This document shows positions 35,640-48,200 of a stretch of 64,000 bases of DNA, in pieces. The stretch is from Malachius bipustulatus. Its lineage: Eukaryota; Arthropoda; Insecta; Coleoptera; Melyridae. The DNA is taken from NCBI GenBank assembly GCA_910589415.1, contig OU342637.1, positions 34,626,162 through 34,690,161 on the forward strand, in the 5' to 3' direction. A program made the translations under genes and the position numbers. Below the pieces are notes generated by a model. The model did no database searches. It saw only the letters and a program-made list of their open reading frames with translations, and was not told the DNA's origin. The first letter of the stretch is position 1. Every line of letters starts with the position of its first letter.

Positions 35640-37590
35640 TAGTGTATTATAGGTAGTTCATAAAGCAAAGTCATATTATTTTATCCTTTCATGAACTTTC
35701 CGCATTGAAAACTGGACCACCCTGTATGTGCACCTAAGTTATGAGGGGTTATAATTTTAATAAGATGGATAAGTAAATATTTTTTAATAACTAGACTTTG
35801 TATAACATGTAGATAAATCCCTCAGTGTTATCATTGAATCGAGGGAGTTCCCTAAATTGTTTACGAAATCAAATTATGTTTGTATGCTGTTCCAAATAAC
35901 AAATAACACCTGGTATAATAGGTATTAAACGATAAACAACAAAAATACAAACGAGTTGAGAAATATTCTTGGAGATAATGCGAATCTAGGAAAACATTGA
36001 TTTTCCGGTGTGGACACGTTCAATTATCATCAAGAATGTAAGTACGTTAACGTTCGTGATTATGTCGTGATAAATTATCATAAATTGATTTTCGTTACTT
36101 TGTATCATCGTATTCGAAATATTTAAATTTTCTCTCTAGTTAAATAATTAAAAAAATTGAATTAACATTTCAACAGTCACCAATTTAACGACATAATGAG
36201 TTATTTGTCACTGCTAAATCTAATGTTTGTTACTGAAATTGTGTTATATGTAATAATAATAATTATTGTAATTGATGCATTATATTTTTGGTGTCTATTA
36301 TTGTGTTATTTATTTAATTATGAATCTAACTTGTCCTATATAATATGCTTGATGAAGTGGTTACGCAAATTGTTTTTCTCAAAACGGGGTCTTCTTAACA
36401 TGGACTAAAGCTGATGCTGTGTGAGATGTTAATTTGCTCTTTAGATACTAATGAATAGTCTTTTTACTTTTCTTGGGTAAATCGTAAGTAGTAATTTTAT
36501 TTAGGTTTCATTGTTGTATTGAGAAAAATCATCTCAATTCTTTTTAGAAATAAAAATGAGAGCTTATACAAGATATTACATTCCAGCTCACTGTTCGATC
36601 ACTATTTTTAGAGTTAAAGGTTTTTTTGTTGTTGTTTTGATTCCTCTTTAAATTTAATGAGAAAATAATTGTGAAAATTGTACCCACAGGTTTTACTCTA
36701 GTTGTGTGACATGAAATTTAAAATTAATATTCTTATTAAATACAATTTAATTTAAAAAATTGTTATAAAATAACGGATAGAACGGATGTGACGGATGCAT
36801 TGTATAGTTATTAATTTTTAATGCGTTGTCAATATCATTAGGTAGGTAATGAGAATTTAATAAGATAAATTGCCTAAAAAAATTTACCTAGTTATAATTA
36901 ACTCATAAAACTTAAGTAACAAAATACTTAAACAATAAATCTGATTTATATAGTACCTGCGTGATGATTTAGCATATTTGGGGTCAAAATTTCCTTTAAA
37001 TTTGCTTCTTCGGTCCTTTTTAGTTTCCCAAACAGGACGAAACAGGACGAAACACGTGTCTACAATTTCCGCCTCTGCTCATAGCACAGCATTAATGGAT
37101 GGCATGTTGTCTGACAACATGTCATTCATCTTTTGTCTAGCAACGCCTAGTAGGGGCTTTACCTACTTCATGCACACCGGGGGGCACTGCACTCATTTTT
37201 TTGGCATGCATTATGGCTGTCTGGGGTGTATCTTATGGCGCAAGCCGAACCCACCGTGCCTTTTATTTTATTTTTATTTTTATTTTCTTTTTAGTTTGTT
37301 TGAAAACCTTGATAGGAGGTACAAAGCTTCTAATTGTAAATATGAAGAAATTATGAACAAATTAAAAACAAATTATGAAATTATTCACAACAACAATTAT
37401 TCTGGAAAATGCATAGGTCTATTTATGCTTTTTCTCTGCATTTAAATTGACCAGAGAAATAGATAAAAAACATTATCTGGAAAATAAAACCTTGAACCTC
37501 TCCAATTAGGACTTGATGTTATAATAATTGATCCTGGCTGAGATTTAGGTCATCTACCGAAATTAAGTGTACTAACCTAAGTGTACTAAC
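35640..37590. other. Intronic DNA, no gene seen
   Basis: AT-rich sequence. A 155-codon open frame at 36978-37445 has no recognisable domain. A small near-perfect palindrome, CATGTTGTCTGACAACATG, lies at about 37103-37121. Confidence 0.35.
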
Positions 37591-37594
37591 TTAA

Positions 37595-38052
37595 CCCTTA
37601 GTTGGTAACATCCGACTCTGAGGCGGATGCCAAGTTTTGATGCTGCGCTGAATCCAAACGAATGAATGTACAAAAATTTCGTATTAGGTATGCTCTAGTT
37701 GGTTGTCAAAAAGTCCGTAGCCGCCTTCGCGAAAATACGTCTGTGAGACGGGTGTTACTCAGAACGATATATTTCAGTCCATCTCTCAGTCGGCTATTGG
37801 TCGAAAGTATGGTGAATGAAAAGGTATAATATATAAAAAAATGTATAAAAATGAAATAAGTCTTGTTTTAATAAAATATATTTGTGTTTACTAGAATACA
37901 TTCGAATAAATATGTACCTAATTATACATATTATAATACCTATTCCGACTGAGCGACGGATGTTACCTATAATGCTGGAACTGTAATATGATCCCCGACT
38001 GAGAGACGGATGTTACTTATAAAGTGAAAAAAAGTATGTTACCAACTAAGGG
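37595..38052. mobile_element. piggyBac-type MITE
   Basis: TTAA target duplications (37591-37594 and 38053-38056) directly flank 17-bp perfect inverted repeats that start CCCTTAGTTGGTAACAT. TTAA duplication with CCC-starting ends is the signature of the piggyBac superfamily. The 458-bp interior has no transposase but carries several degenerate copies of CCGACTGAGAGACGGATGTT. Confidence 0.85.
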
Positions 38053-40760
38053 TTAAGTGTAGTAATTAAGTTACTAAGAAAAGTGGTTCCAGAACAGACC
38101 CTGAGGTACCACACTAAACGCAGGTTTTATTTGATAGCCCTTTTAATAATCGACACTGCAACCTGTTTCAACTAGGAAAACCTATTAGTCCTGAAAGAAA
38201 CTGAATTTTTTTCCTGATTTATCGCATAATTAACAGGAAATTGTTCCAATTTGCACTACCTACCTACATGGAAGTAGATAATGGAATTTTAGGAAATAAA
38301 TCAATCTGTGACGTACAAATTTCCTTTAAATGACCAACGCGTCCACCGTGCTTGTCATTTTTGGCGAATAGTGAAGAACGTCAGCACTTCATACCGTTAA
38401 TAATCAGAAAATAAGCTTTCAAACAATAATTACTTGAAAGAGTGGAAATGGTTATCACGAAGAAAGTTGCTCACACAAGGCGAACTAATGCTGAGCTGGA
38501 GGATGAATCCAAACAGAAAACACCCAATATTAACCAATCTTCTGTGGCGGAAAGGCAACAAGCCCAAAAACATAAACACAACCCACTGAGGTAAAGGAGC
38601 AGGCAGATTTTTATCCGAGTATGCTGCGATGTAAAATAAGGGAGTTAAGGGGTGTGGAAGTTAGAATTCTGACGTCATAACTGCCTGTTGAACGGGCTTG
38701 GACTGTACACTGTGCGGTGCGAAACTGCAAAATAATTAAGCACAATGCACGTGTAAAAAGTCGCGACTGACATGGCATCACAAACGACATTTAGCAAAGC
38801 TTTATAGCGAGATAGGAAACAAGTATCGAAGTGCCGTTTTTATACTATTGTCTTCAAGAAACTCAAGAGGATATATATGAACTTACGACATATCAAGATA
38901 CCACACGTCTATTCCAAAACTTGCTGTTTCCATACCTGCATGGCTACAAGTTCGAAAACTCCGATGCCAAAAAATAATTCTTTAGCAGATTGTTTACATA
39001 CTGTGAAATAGAAAAAGCACATGTCAAAAAAAAGCAAAACCCCACCCACATGGCTCTAAAAAGTGGCATACTCATCGTTCCATCCTCGTCAATTTAAAAT
39101 CCTAATCCTCACCTTCTAAAATCCTATAGGGAATATACTCGTACATATGGGCTATTGATTTTGTCCCAAAAGAGCGGGTGTTTATTCCATGAATGGTGAT
39201 TAAGGATGAAAAAATTGGAGAGTGGAAATTGAAGATAGGGGTGAAGCTGCACCCCTTTAAGTTTTTTAATTATATCTCGAAAACGAAGCTAAATTCAGGT
39301 AAGTGTAGTAAATAGGAAATTGTTTGTACATTCATTTAAAAATTTTCAAAAAATAAATTGTGCTAAAAAATCAAAAAAAGTAATTTGAAAAGAAAATCAA
39401 AAAATCCATTTTTGCGCATATAATTTTTTTCTGAGCAGAGATATGGATTGTTCCACAGAAAAAGAAATATAATAAATTTTCTTCAAATTGGTGGGTTAAA
39501 TAAATAAATATCGTATGGCTGTGGTAAAGTCCAAGTGTCAGAAGTTTTCAAGTAGCCTCAAGGGCCTCTGACGTAATCTAACGACTGCTGTGAAGCAGCC
39601 GGGAACCCTTTTTTAACGTACCTCCCGGAGCACGATCAGTCACGAAACTTTTTTTTTACCACTATCAAGTTTGGTCACCCATACAAATACTGACCAAACA
39701 AAGCCATGCTGCACTTTAGAGATCGTTTGACCGAAACTCTAACAGTTTGGCTATGTGACTGATTTTTTTTTTAAAATGTTTTTTTGGATAAGAATTAACT
39801 CGATTTTTTATCGTATTTTTCTTGGTATCTTTTTAGTTCTCATTTTTTGTAATAAAATTGATCGTTATTCAAAAAAAAATAAGGGGCTACCTCTAGAACG
39901 TATTTCGCACATAACTTTTTCCTTACAAACAGCTGTACCGTCATTTTAAAATGCATTATAGATAGGTAACCTCATTTATTCTAAATAAAAAAGTTGTTTT
40001 CTATTTTTTCGCAAATAGTTATACCTAATGATCTTGGAGGAAAAAATTTTCATATTCATTTGGTCAAAATTTCCACCGTATAGATACAAATCATGTACTC
40101 ACGTAACTAAATTAAAAAAAAAATCTCTAAGATCATTAAATTTACGAAAGAAAATACAAGACAGCTTCGAATAAATAAATAGAATAAATCAAGTTATCCG
40201 AAATGCAGTTGAAAGTGGCGGTACATGTAAGAAAAAAAGTTAGGCAAGTACATCAGAAATACCTTCTAGAGGTGTTTCCCCTAGACGTTAAGGAAAACTA
40301 ATTAATTGTCCACTGAGTGTATTCTCAACAGCAGACTAACGCCTGCTTAATTTAATTCCTGTAACTTGTTCCATATTTTAGAAAAAAATTAAAAACTATT
40401 TTTTGACTCCACCTTCAAGGAGTCATATTTGAACAGCAGAGAGGCGTAAAATGATTAAACTTCATTTAAAAACCTGCTTAATTTTCAACAAGGCATCATC
40501 TCTCTAAATTAATCTAAAGGTTTCATGACGGCATATTTGGATATTCGGAAAGGGAAATGTATACTCTTTCCATTGCATTCAGTTTTAACACGTTGTCACA
40601 TGATAGAAATACAGTGTGTCCAAGATAAGGAAGGGATAACATCGGCATTTCGGAAACGCTAAGCAATACGAGGTCGATTAAATTAATGAAAAGTGGCACA
40701 ATTTTATGGTCACTAAAAATCTGAAGCAAAATTAAGGACCACTTTAGTCGTTGCTAATAG
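38053..40760. other. Intronic DNA, no gene seen
   Basis: No exon recognised. The sequence near 40612-40650 (ACAGTGTGTCCAAGATAAGG) resembles the end of the foldback family at 27998-28550. Confidence 0.35.
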
Positions 40761-40800
40761 TAGAGTGCTAGAATGAATAAAAGTCGCTTAAAAAACGATT

Positions 40801-43477
40801 CTGTGGGCCTTTTAGTGTACAAGGCTGAAATTTTCAGGAATCATAGTTTATGGTCTAAATAACTCAAATCCGAAGTCGTCAAAAAATCGTCCTGTGCAAA
40901 AAGGCACTATTCAAAATTTTCGACTTTTTTTACAGGATGTGGTAGTTCATTAGTGCAACTTTGTCGTGCCAATTTTTCAAAATGTTATCTGTGATGGTTA
41001 AGTTAGGAAAAAATCAAAACCGTTTTAGAAAAGCATTGCGCAAATGGGCCCATCGTAACTTTAAACAGCGATATCTCGCTTCGGTTTACGGCAAAAACTG
41101 CCTGCTCGGACTACTTTTTTTCACTTAACAACGCCTATCTCAAAAACGAAGCTCTTAATCGAAAATAGCATATCTTTAAAAATTATTCCCTGATCATTTC
41201 TGATTCCCACGGTGTCATTTTTATATTTTTATCTTTAATAATAAACTAGCAATAAATATAAATGTTAAACGATGCTAAAATGTGAATTGTAGCTACCGCA
41301 TCAAACGTAGGGAAACGTCGATCACCCTCTCTTGCTTCTCTATGCCCCTCACCATTGGTTCAGCGGTCTGCATGCCGAGAATTTAAATCAAACGCCCGCT
41401 ATAATAGGATACTATTTATTAGATATTAATTTTAATAATAATTATTAAAGTCAACAATGTATTATACAAATACAAAATGCAAAGTATTAGGTATGCCAAT
41501 AAAGTTATCCCTGATTTTTTAATTATTTAAGGAATTCCTGCATGTGCATGACCAGATATTGCAGTATGTATTATTATTTACACACCTAAATACCTACCTA
41601 CCTACCAACCTACCTCGTAAATATTTCTTGCAAAAATAGGAACAATATAACAAACCTCCAAGATAAAAAAATAACGTAATCATGAACTCATTTTGGATAT
41701 TTTACATTTTTTGTTCAAGTGATTAAAAGATCGAAACCTTATACCTTTTTCAAAACCAACATGTTCTCGTTTTTCGCATACTGATTTGAATCGCTGACTC
41801 CAGTTCACTCTCCGAACTTGTACCTTGTACTACTTAATGCCATTTTGGACCTTTTCAGCCTGTATTTTTCAAGTTTCAGTGGATTACAATTAGGTTGTAA
41901 ATAAGTTATATCATTTAAAGCTACGATATCATATTGCGATACTTACCAAAAGATAATTTCTTCGGCAGCTTCCAAATATATCACACGACACGTTAATAAT
42001 CGAGGTAATAATATACACACACAATTTTTTTTACATATTTACACAATTTCCATTATAGTCAATCAAAATCAAAAAGAACATTTGCCCATTCCACTGTAAA
42101 AATATAAGTCATAGGTACCAGCTATATTTTATTCACTAGAAGGTGCACTTCTAAACACGTTTCACGCAAGACTGTGAAAATGAAAATTGTAAAATTGGCA
42201 GAAAGCAGAACGGCACCAAGAAGCAGTTCCAAGAAAAAGGAGTTAGTACCTACCTACCTGCAGTATGAATTTTATAGTATTTGCAGACGAAAATGTAGGT
42301 GGCTAACTATGAGCCTCTTTAAAGCTCTATAAAGTTATATTACACCCATAAAAATTTACATTATTAGCGCTGCACTGCAGGTGACATTTTTACCTGGTTG
42401 GTTGAAACGATTGTATTGTAAAGTGTAAGAACATTCAAAACTTTTCGCCTTCCGCTAAAATTTGTAGGTATGGACCTACTAGGTACTTGGGGAAGATAAA
42501 ATTTAGTTTAGGTATGTAAATAATAATACTGGCTTGACATACCTAATAATACTACCTACTTAAACAAAAAATGTAAAATATCCAAAATGAGTTCATGATT
42601 ACGTTATTTTTTTATCTTGGAGGTTTGTTATATTGTTCCTATTTTTGCAAGAAATATTTACGAGGTAGGTTGGTAGGTAGGTAGGTATTTAGGTGTGTAA
42701 ATAATAATACATACTGCAATATCTGGTCATGCACATGCAGGAATTCCTTAAATAATTAAAAAATCAGGGAATACTTTATTGGCATACCTAATACTTTGCA
42801 TTTTGTATTTGTATAATACATTGTTGACTTTAATAATTATTATTAAAATTAATATCTAATAAATAGTATCCTATTATAGCGAGCGTTTGATTTAAATTCT
42901 CGGCATGCAGACCGCTGAACCAATGGTGAGGGGCATAGAGAAGCAAGAGAGGGTGATCGACGTTTCCCTACGTTTGATGCGGTAGCTACAATTCACATTT
43001 TAGCATCGTTTAACATTTATATTTATTGCTAGTTTATTATTAAAGATAAAAATATAAAAATGACACCGTGGGAATCAGAAATGATCAGGGAATAATTTTT
43101 AAAGATATGCTATTTTCGATTAAGAGCTTCGTTTTTGAGATAGGCGTTGTTAAGTGAAAAAAAGTAGTCCGAGCAGGCAGTTTTTGCCGTAAACCGAAGC
43201 GAGATATCGCTGTTTAAAGTTACGATGGGCCCATTTGCGCAATGCTTTTCTAAAACGGTTTTGATTTTTTCCTAACTTAACCATCACAGATAACATTTTG
43301 AAAAATTGGCACGACAAAGTTGCACTAATGAACTACCACATCCTGTAAAAAAAGTCGAAAATCTTGAATAGTGCCTTTTTGCACAGGACGATTTTTTGAC
43401 GACTTCGGATTTGAGTTATTTAGACCATAAACTATGATTCCTGAAAATTTCAGCCTTGTACACTAAAAGGCCCACAG
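40801..43477. mobile_element. 2.7-kb inverted repeat with two 919-bp arms
   Basis: Left arm 40801-41719 and right arm 42559-43477 have the same length and are near-identical reverse complements wherever I compared them, including a TACC microsatellite and the outer end CTGTGGGCCTTTTAGTGTAC. The 839-bp loop is noncoding. Weaker inverted similarity continues outside to about 40761 and 43505. There is no transposase and no clear target duplication, so it may be a foldback transposon or an inverted duplication. Confidence 0.88.
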
Positions 43478-43519
43478 GGTGACAACTTATTGCTAGATTG
43501 GCACTCTACTATAAAATAT

Positions 43520-44035
43520 CCTGAAAAAGACTGAAACATCGAGATTTTTTTTTGTTCAGCCACATCTTTTTTATTATTGAAAATAAATTTATGATTTTTT
43601 TGTTTCCATGATTTATGATTCCAGAGTATTCCAGAATATTCAGAGATTCCAAAGTATTAATTGTTTTGTTTTTCTCATGGCCGCCATATTATGTTTTTAT
43701 GTCAATCGGTATGAAAAAAGTGAATTTAACCAAAAATTAATAACATTAGAAAAATAAATAGAAATTATTCTTTTTTCAAAAAAAATCAAACTGTTTTTCA
43801 TCGAATTTAATCAATATATGAAATAATTTTACTCACGTTATTAGTTTTTAATTTTTGTATGGTTCTCGGTATAAAAAGTTGAACTTTTTTCTTAAAAAAA
43901 GAGAAAAAATTTTTTTTTCGAATTTTAGTCACTATTGGTTTCATTGATTTTTTAACGGCGAGTGTTTTTTAACGGCTAAAAGTTGACTATGAATACTCTG
44001 GAAATTCTGGAATCTAGTTGGCTTTGAACATTTTT
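43520..44035. repeat. Dispersed repeat, copy 2
   Basis: Contains CTCATGGCCGCCATATTATG and TCAATCGGTATGAAAAAAGT, matching the element at 24055-24675. Confidence 0.6.
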
Positions 44036-44695
44036 GAAATGTCAGTTATCAAATCGCGGAAGTTTGAACCAATTATCGCACCGGATGTGTCATTGTTTTG
44101 ATCACTTTGTTCAGGATAAAGATTGGCACAGGTGCCGTTCGGTACAGTACAGTGTTTTTGCTTGCCTTCCAGGTATTATGTCATTTCGTTATCAGATGAC
44201 GACCGAAATCTGCAATGGGCTCTCCTACTACAACTTGTAGGTTGTGAGTAAAAGTAGAGTATTTTTTTGAACTGAGCAAAACTTGAAGTAGTTTCATTGT
44301 TTTTTTGCTACCAGAATAATGATTATTATTAAAAAAAAAAATCAGGTCAAGTTGGTAATAAATATGTATAAATGTATATTTTTGATAAATAAAATTTATA
44401 TATCCAGAAAGAACCTCGAATTTTGTGGGCAATAAAAAATTTAAAGAGTTCAAAAATGTGTCAAAAATGATACTTTTTGATTAAGAAAAATATACAAAAA
44501 TTTTAAGCTACATTTTACATTATTTATTTTGTTAAGGAAAGCAATGCTGCACTACCGGCCATTTCTAAATTTTTTTTTATTAACATTTTACTTTTATTTA
44601 CTAACTGCAAACATTAATTTAAAAAAGTAGGAGGAAATTTCTTAAACACTCAAGATAAAGATTGAAAAACAATTTTTCTAACAAATTATTCTTAC

Positions 44696-45001
44696 CTTGC
44701 TATTATCAGTAGTACCATGCAACTCTCCAATACTTGGCCTCTTCTTGGCTCTCCTCGAGTTCCTGTAATTCTCCAACCTGGGTAGAGCCTCTCTCGTGAA
44801 CTGCACTATAGACTTCTTCCTCTTAGGCATCGGATTCTCTGCGTACAAACAAGTAGTCGAAGTGGTGTTAACTAAAGGTCCCACATGGTCCTGGTGATTC
44901 AAACTAACACTACAGTTATCAGACAAGAGCAACCCGTTGTTCTCCAACCCGCCGTTTTGAAGAGTCTTTCCCACCGAAAACCGACTTTGTTCGGAGGACA
45001 T
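44696..45001 (-). CDS. Na-(K)-Cl cotransporter, coding exon 1 (N-terminal cytoplasmic domain)
   Basis: This exon encodes residues 1-102 of an SLC12-family electroneutral cation-chloride cotransporter, a plasma-membrane protein that moves Na+, Cl- and usually K+ inward together. Residues 7-10 read RFSV, which fits the RFx[V/I] docking motif for SPAK/OSR1 (insect Fray) kinases, and Thr69 lies in FTREALPR, where NKCC/NCC proteins carry a regulatory phospho-threonine. The ending KRPSIGELHG matches the conserved segment just before TM1 of the family. The exon ends AAG followed by GTAAGAAT, a good donor, in phase 0, and joins in frame to the exon at 16045-16210. The ATG follows a run of A and no upstream in-frame extension is needed. 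NKCC and NCC cannot be told apart from this part; KCC is unlikely because KCCs lack this N-terminal block. Confidence 0.9.
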
Positions 45002-45190
45002 TTTTTCACTCAGGAGTCACGAATGTATAATATGTAACTGGTTGATATTATAAAGTATGATTTGTTGTTATCGTAATTTCCGAGCGGTTCGATAAGATCA
45101 TTTTATGATTATCGGAGCGCGAGTGGATCGGAGTTTGAATCGTCCTGCCGCGCGCTGCTCGAAGGACTGCAAGGAAGACGCGACGCTTAT

Positions 45191-45202
45191 CCTTTATAAA
45201 GG
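45191..45202 (-). promoter_or_regulatory. TATA-type core promoter candidate for the cotransporter
   Basis: The palindrome CCTTTATAAAGG lies 190 bp upstream of the exon 1 start codon, within a GC-richer island (about 45,100-45,280) that contrasts with the AT-rich surroundings. About 30 bases downstream on the minus strand is TTGCAGTCC, an initiator-like sequence. Because the TATA motif is palindromic it does not itself give direction. The placement is inference. Confidence 0.4.
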
Positions 45203-48200
45203 ATCTCGGAGCGTATCAGCTCTCGTTTGGAAACGGAAAGGAAGAGTTGTATGTCGAATGCGGAATGGTTTAAATTATGATGTTTTATGATTTATGTTGA
45301 CGGTATGTTGGTTGGCTGTGGTCCAGCTTTTGATTTCGCTGTAAATGATATTTATTTCGAGCGGAAGTTAGTTTGAAATAATAAAGCGAGATGATTATTA
45401 TGGGTGCGTTGTATATTGGCAAGGTGCTTGCACTTCTGCATTTTGCATCCAGTCTTTTTACATCTGGAAGTTATAAATTTTATTCCGCGGGTCTGGTTAA
45501 ATTAAATTCTGCGTACTTACGCTGACTGTCCCATTAGTGCAAAGCTCTTCTCTTAGCAGCTTAAATTTTTTCTGTGTCACTTGAATTTAGAGACAGCACA
45601 TCGCGAAAAATGAATTTGAACTATAATTCAAACTGATCCATGTCTGTAACTCCTGTGTGTGCAGATAACAATTTTGTTAATTTAAATGGGAAGGCCTGTT
45701 TATGGTTTATATGGTATTTTCTAAGCTATCAAGGTTCTCTATGTATTTCTTTAAACGTTCCCGAAGAATATACGGTGTCCTTAAAACGTTCGCTTCATAT
45801 TATGTGAAAATGTTTTTCAGTTTTTTGTTTTTTTTTTTCATAAGTTTATCCTTTTCAAACTATTAAATTTAACCACATTTTGGTGTATGTGTTGACTTCA
45901 TGCCGAGAATCATATTTCCAGAAAAATGGCGTTTATCTAAAACCATATTCTAAAAATTAGAAGTGTTTTGTGGGAAATTTGAACAATATTCGTTAGATAT
46001 TCACCGATTAAGGTAATATCAGTTATGAAAGAAATTAATTTTTTATACACGTGGCCAAAAAGTGTAAGCTTTTAAATTTCAGCTTTTTGCTAATTTTTTA
46101 TTTGTACCTACTTCTAACATTGAATTATTTTGAATAATTAAAGAAACCAATAATACCGAGCGCGAATTTTTCCAATTTAATGAAATTTCTCTCAAATTTT
46201 TTGCTCAAACCTATTCGACACGAAGAATCCATATTACAAGTTCAAGTTTATTTTTGACCATAGCAAATTAACATAAATTAACTTTTAAATTCAATTAAGC
46301 TACAAAATGTTTATTTTTAAATTGGCGTGATTCTGTTTTCCGGTTGTCACAATGTTTTATTTTTTGTTAAATAGTGTTTTATCAAACTGAAGTGAAGTAT
46401 GCGTATTATTGCGTACCTATTATTAAGGAGTTAAGGACATATAAATCAGAAGTAAACATTTTTTGTAACCTAATTGAACTTACATGTTAATTTACGTTTA
46501 TTTGTTAGGAATTAGGAGATAAACTTGAACTTATTAGATGGTTTCTTCATGTTCAATATGCTTTGCGCCAAAAACATAGAAAAATGTGATAATTTTTTTA
46601 TTAAATTCGAATATTCGGCTCCGGAGATTAGTTTCTCTCTGGTTAATTTTTCTAATTAACATAAACGATATAAACTTAAAACTTCAATCAAAATATAAAT
46701 GCATGAGCAATAATTTTAAGTTTCAAAAGTTACCTTTATAAAAAATTCATTTCTCTCATAAATAATTATTAACGGATTTTGTCTAAGTTTCCCGCAAAAC
46801 TGTTTTTTAATTTGAAGTACTTAGGTATTATATTTTTTATTTTTTGTAATTTTTGAGTTTTATTAAACACCATTTTTCTGATGGAATATAAATTCACACC
46901 ATGGATCTAGTGAGGTCAAATTTAATCTTATGACCAAAAAAATTCAGGAAAACATTGAATAACCAAAAAAATCAATTTGATGTGATGTTCTTAGCAGGTA
47001 TTGTATAATTTTTTTATTTCTGATAGTTGTCGTTACTTACCCTCTCAAAAAATATATCATATATCTTCCACCCTATGACAAAATTTCTTTTAATCTTTGC
47101 CACTACAACATTCCCCTATGGATACCATTTGAAAAGGAATGCCTATAGGTACAGTGTGATTCTTTATAATGTCGCCCCCCTTTAATTTTGTTATTTCATA
47201 TGTCCCAAAAAAATTAAAAGTAGGGTTATGTAGGTGCTAAAAAATACTTTTTTATACGCATAACAAAAATTTGAAAATAAATCAGTTATACAATTTTTTT
47301 TAAATTATTTTTCGAAGTTTATTCATTTTTGGTTTCCATATTTTTTTTTTATCGAACGACATAAAAAAATAATATGGCGGTCTTAAGAAAAACGAAAGTT
47401 GACTATGAAAACTATGGGATCTAGTGGGCTTTGAAATTCTTTGAAACGTCAGGTAAATAGCTCATAACGGCTTATGTAAGCCTACGAAAAATTATTTATT
47501 AATTTACAATTGTACGAAAGATATGGCAAAAATAAGTTTTCTCGATTTTTCCGTTTTTTCAGGATATTTCAGGAACGGTCACAGATATCTTGCATGTTTT
47601 GACGGATTCGAGATGGCCACAAAATAGCGCATCTTTTCTCTAATTTAACCGAACTCGTATCTTCAATGGATTAGGATATCCCTGTAGTGGCCCTTTAAAT
47701 AGTTCTAACCCTGTATAGCAATATTATGTTTATTGTTTTTCTCTTCAATGGGAAATTACAGGAATTGTTAGAGCATATATAACACAATAACAGGATCAAA
47801 ATCTACAAGTATAAACATCATGAAACAAACATATCTAAACAACAAACATTATGTATACACATAATGTACGTATACCTAAAGGCACACACATTTACATAAT
47901 ATATACATTTGATAGAAACACACTTTCGGTAGTTTGTATGTGGTGTATATTAATACTGTACAGCAGTCCTACCCAACCACTGCTATTTCTCTATGCTATC
48001 ACTTCATTGACAATAATATGTTACATTTCACATTAAAAAAAATATAATAATAAACACAACATCAACAAGAAATCGAGACATTAATAAACAATGAATGTGG
48101 AGATACGAAAGTCGCAATCGCTCGTACGAGAATACGAGAATAATAGGTGTTCAAACCACTTTTTGTACAGTTTATACACAAGCATAAAAAAACTTCAAAA

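Noticed and set aside
36978..37445. 155-codon open frame
   Set aside because: Long for this DNA, but the composition is low-complexity (phenylalanine/leucine/tyrosine runs from T-rich sequence) with no recognisable motif.
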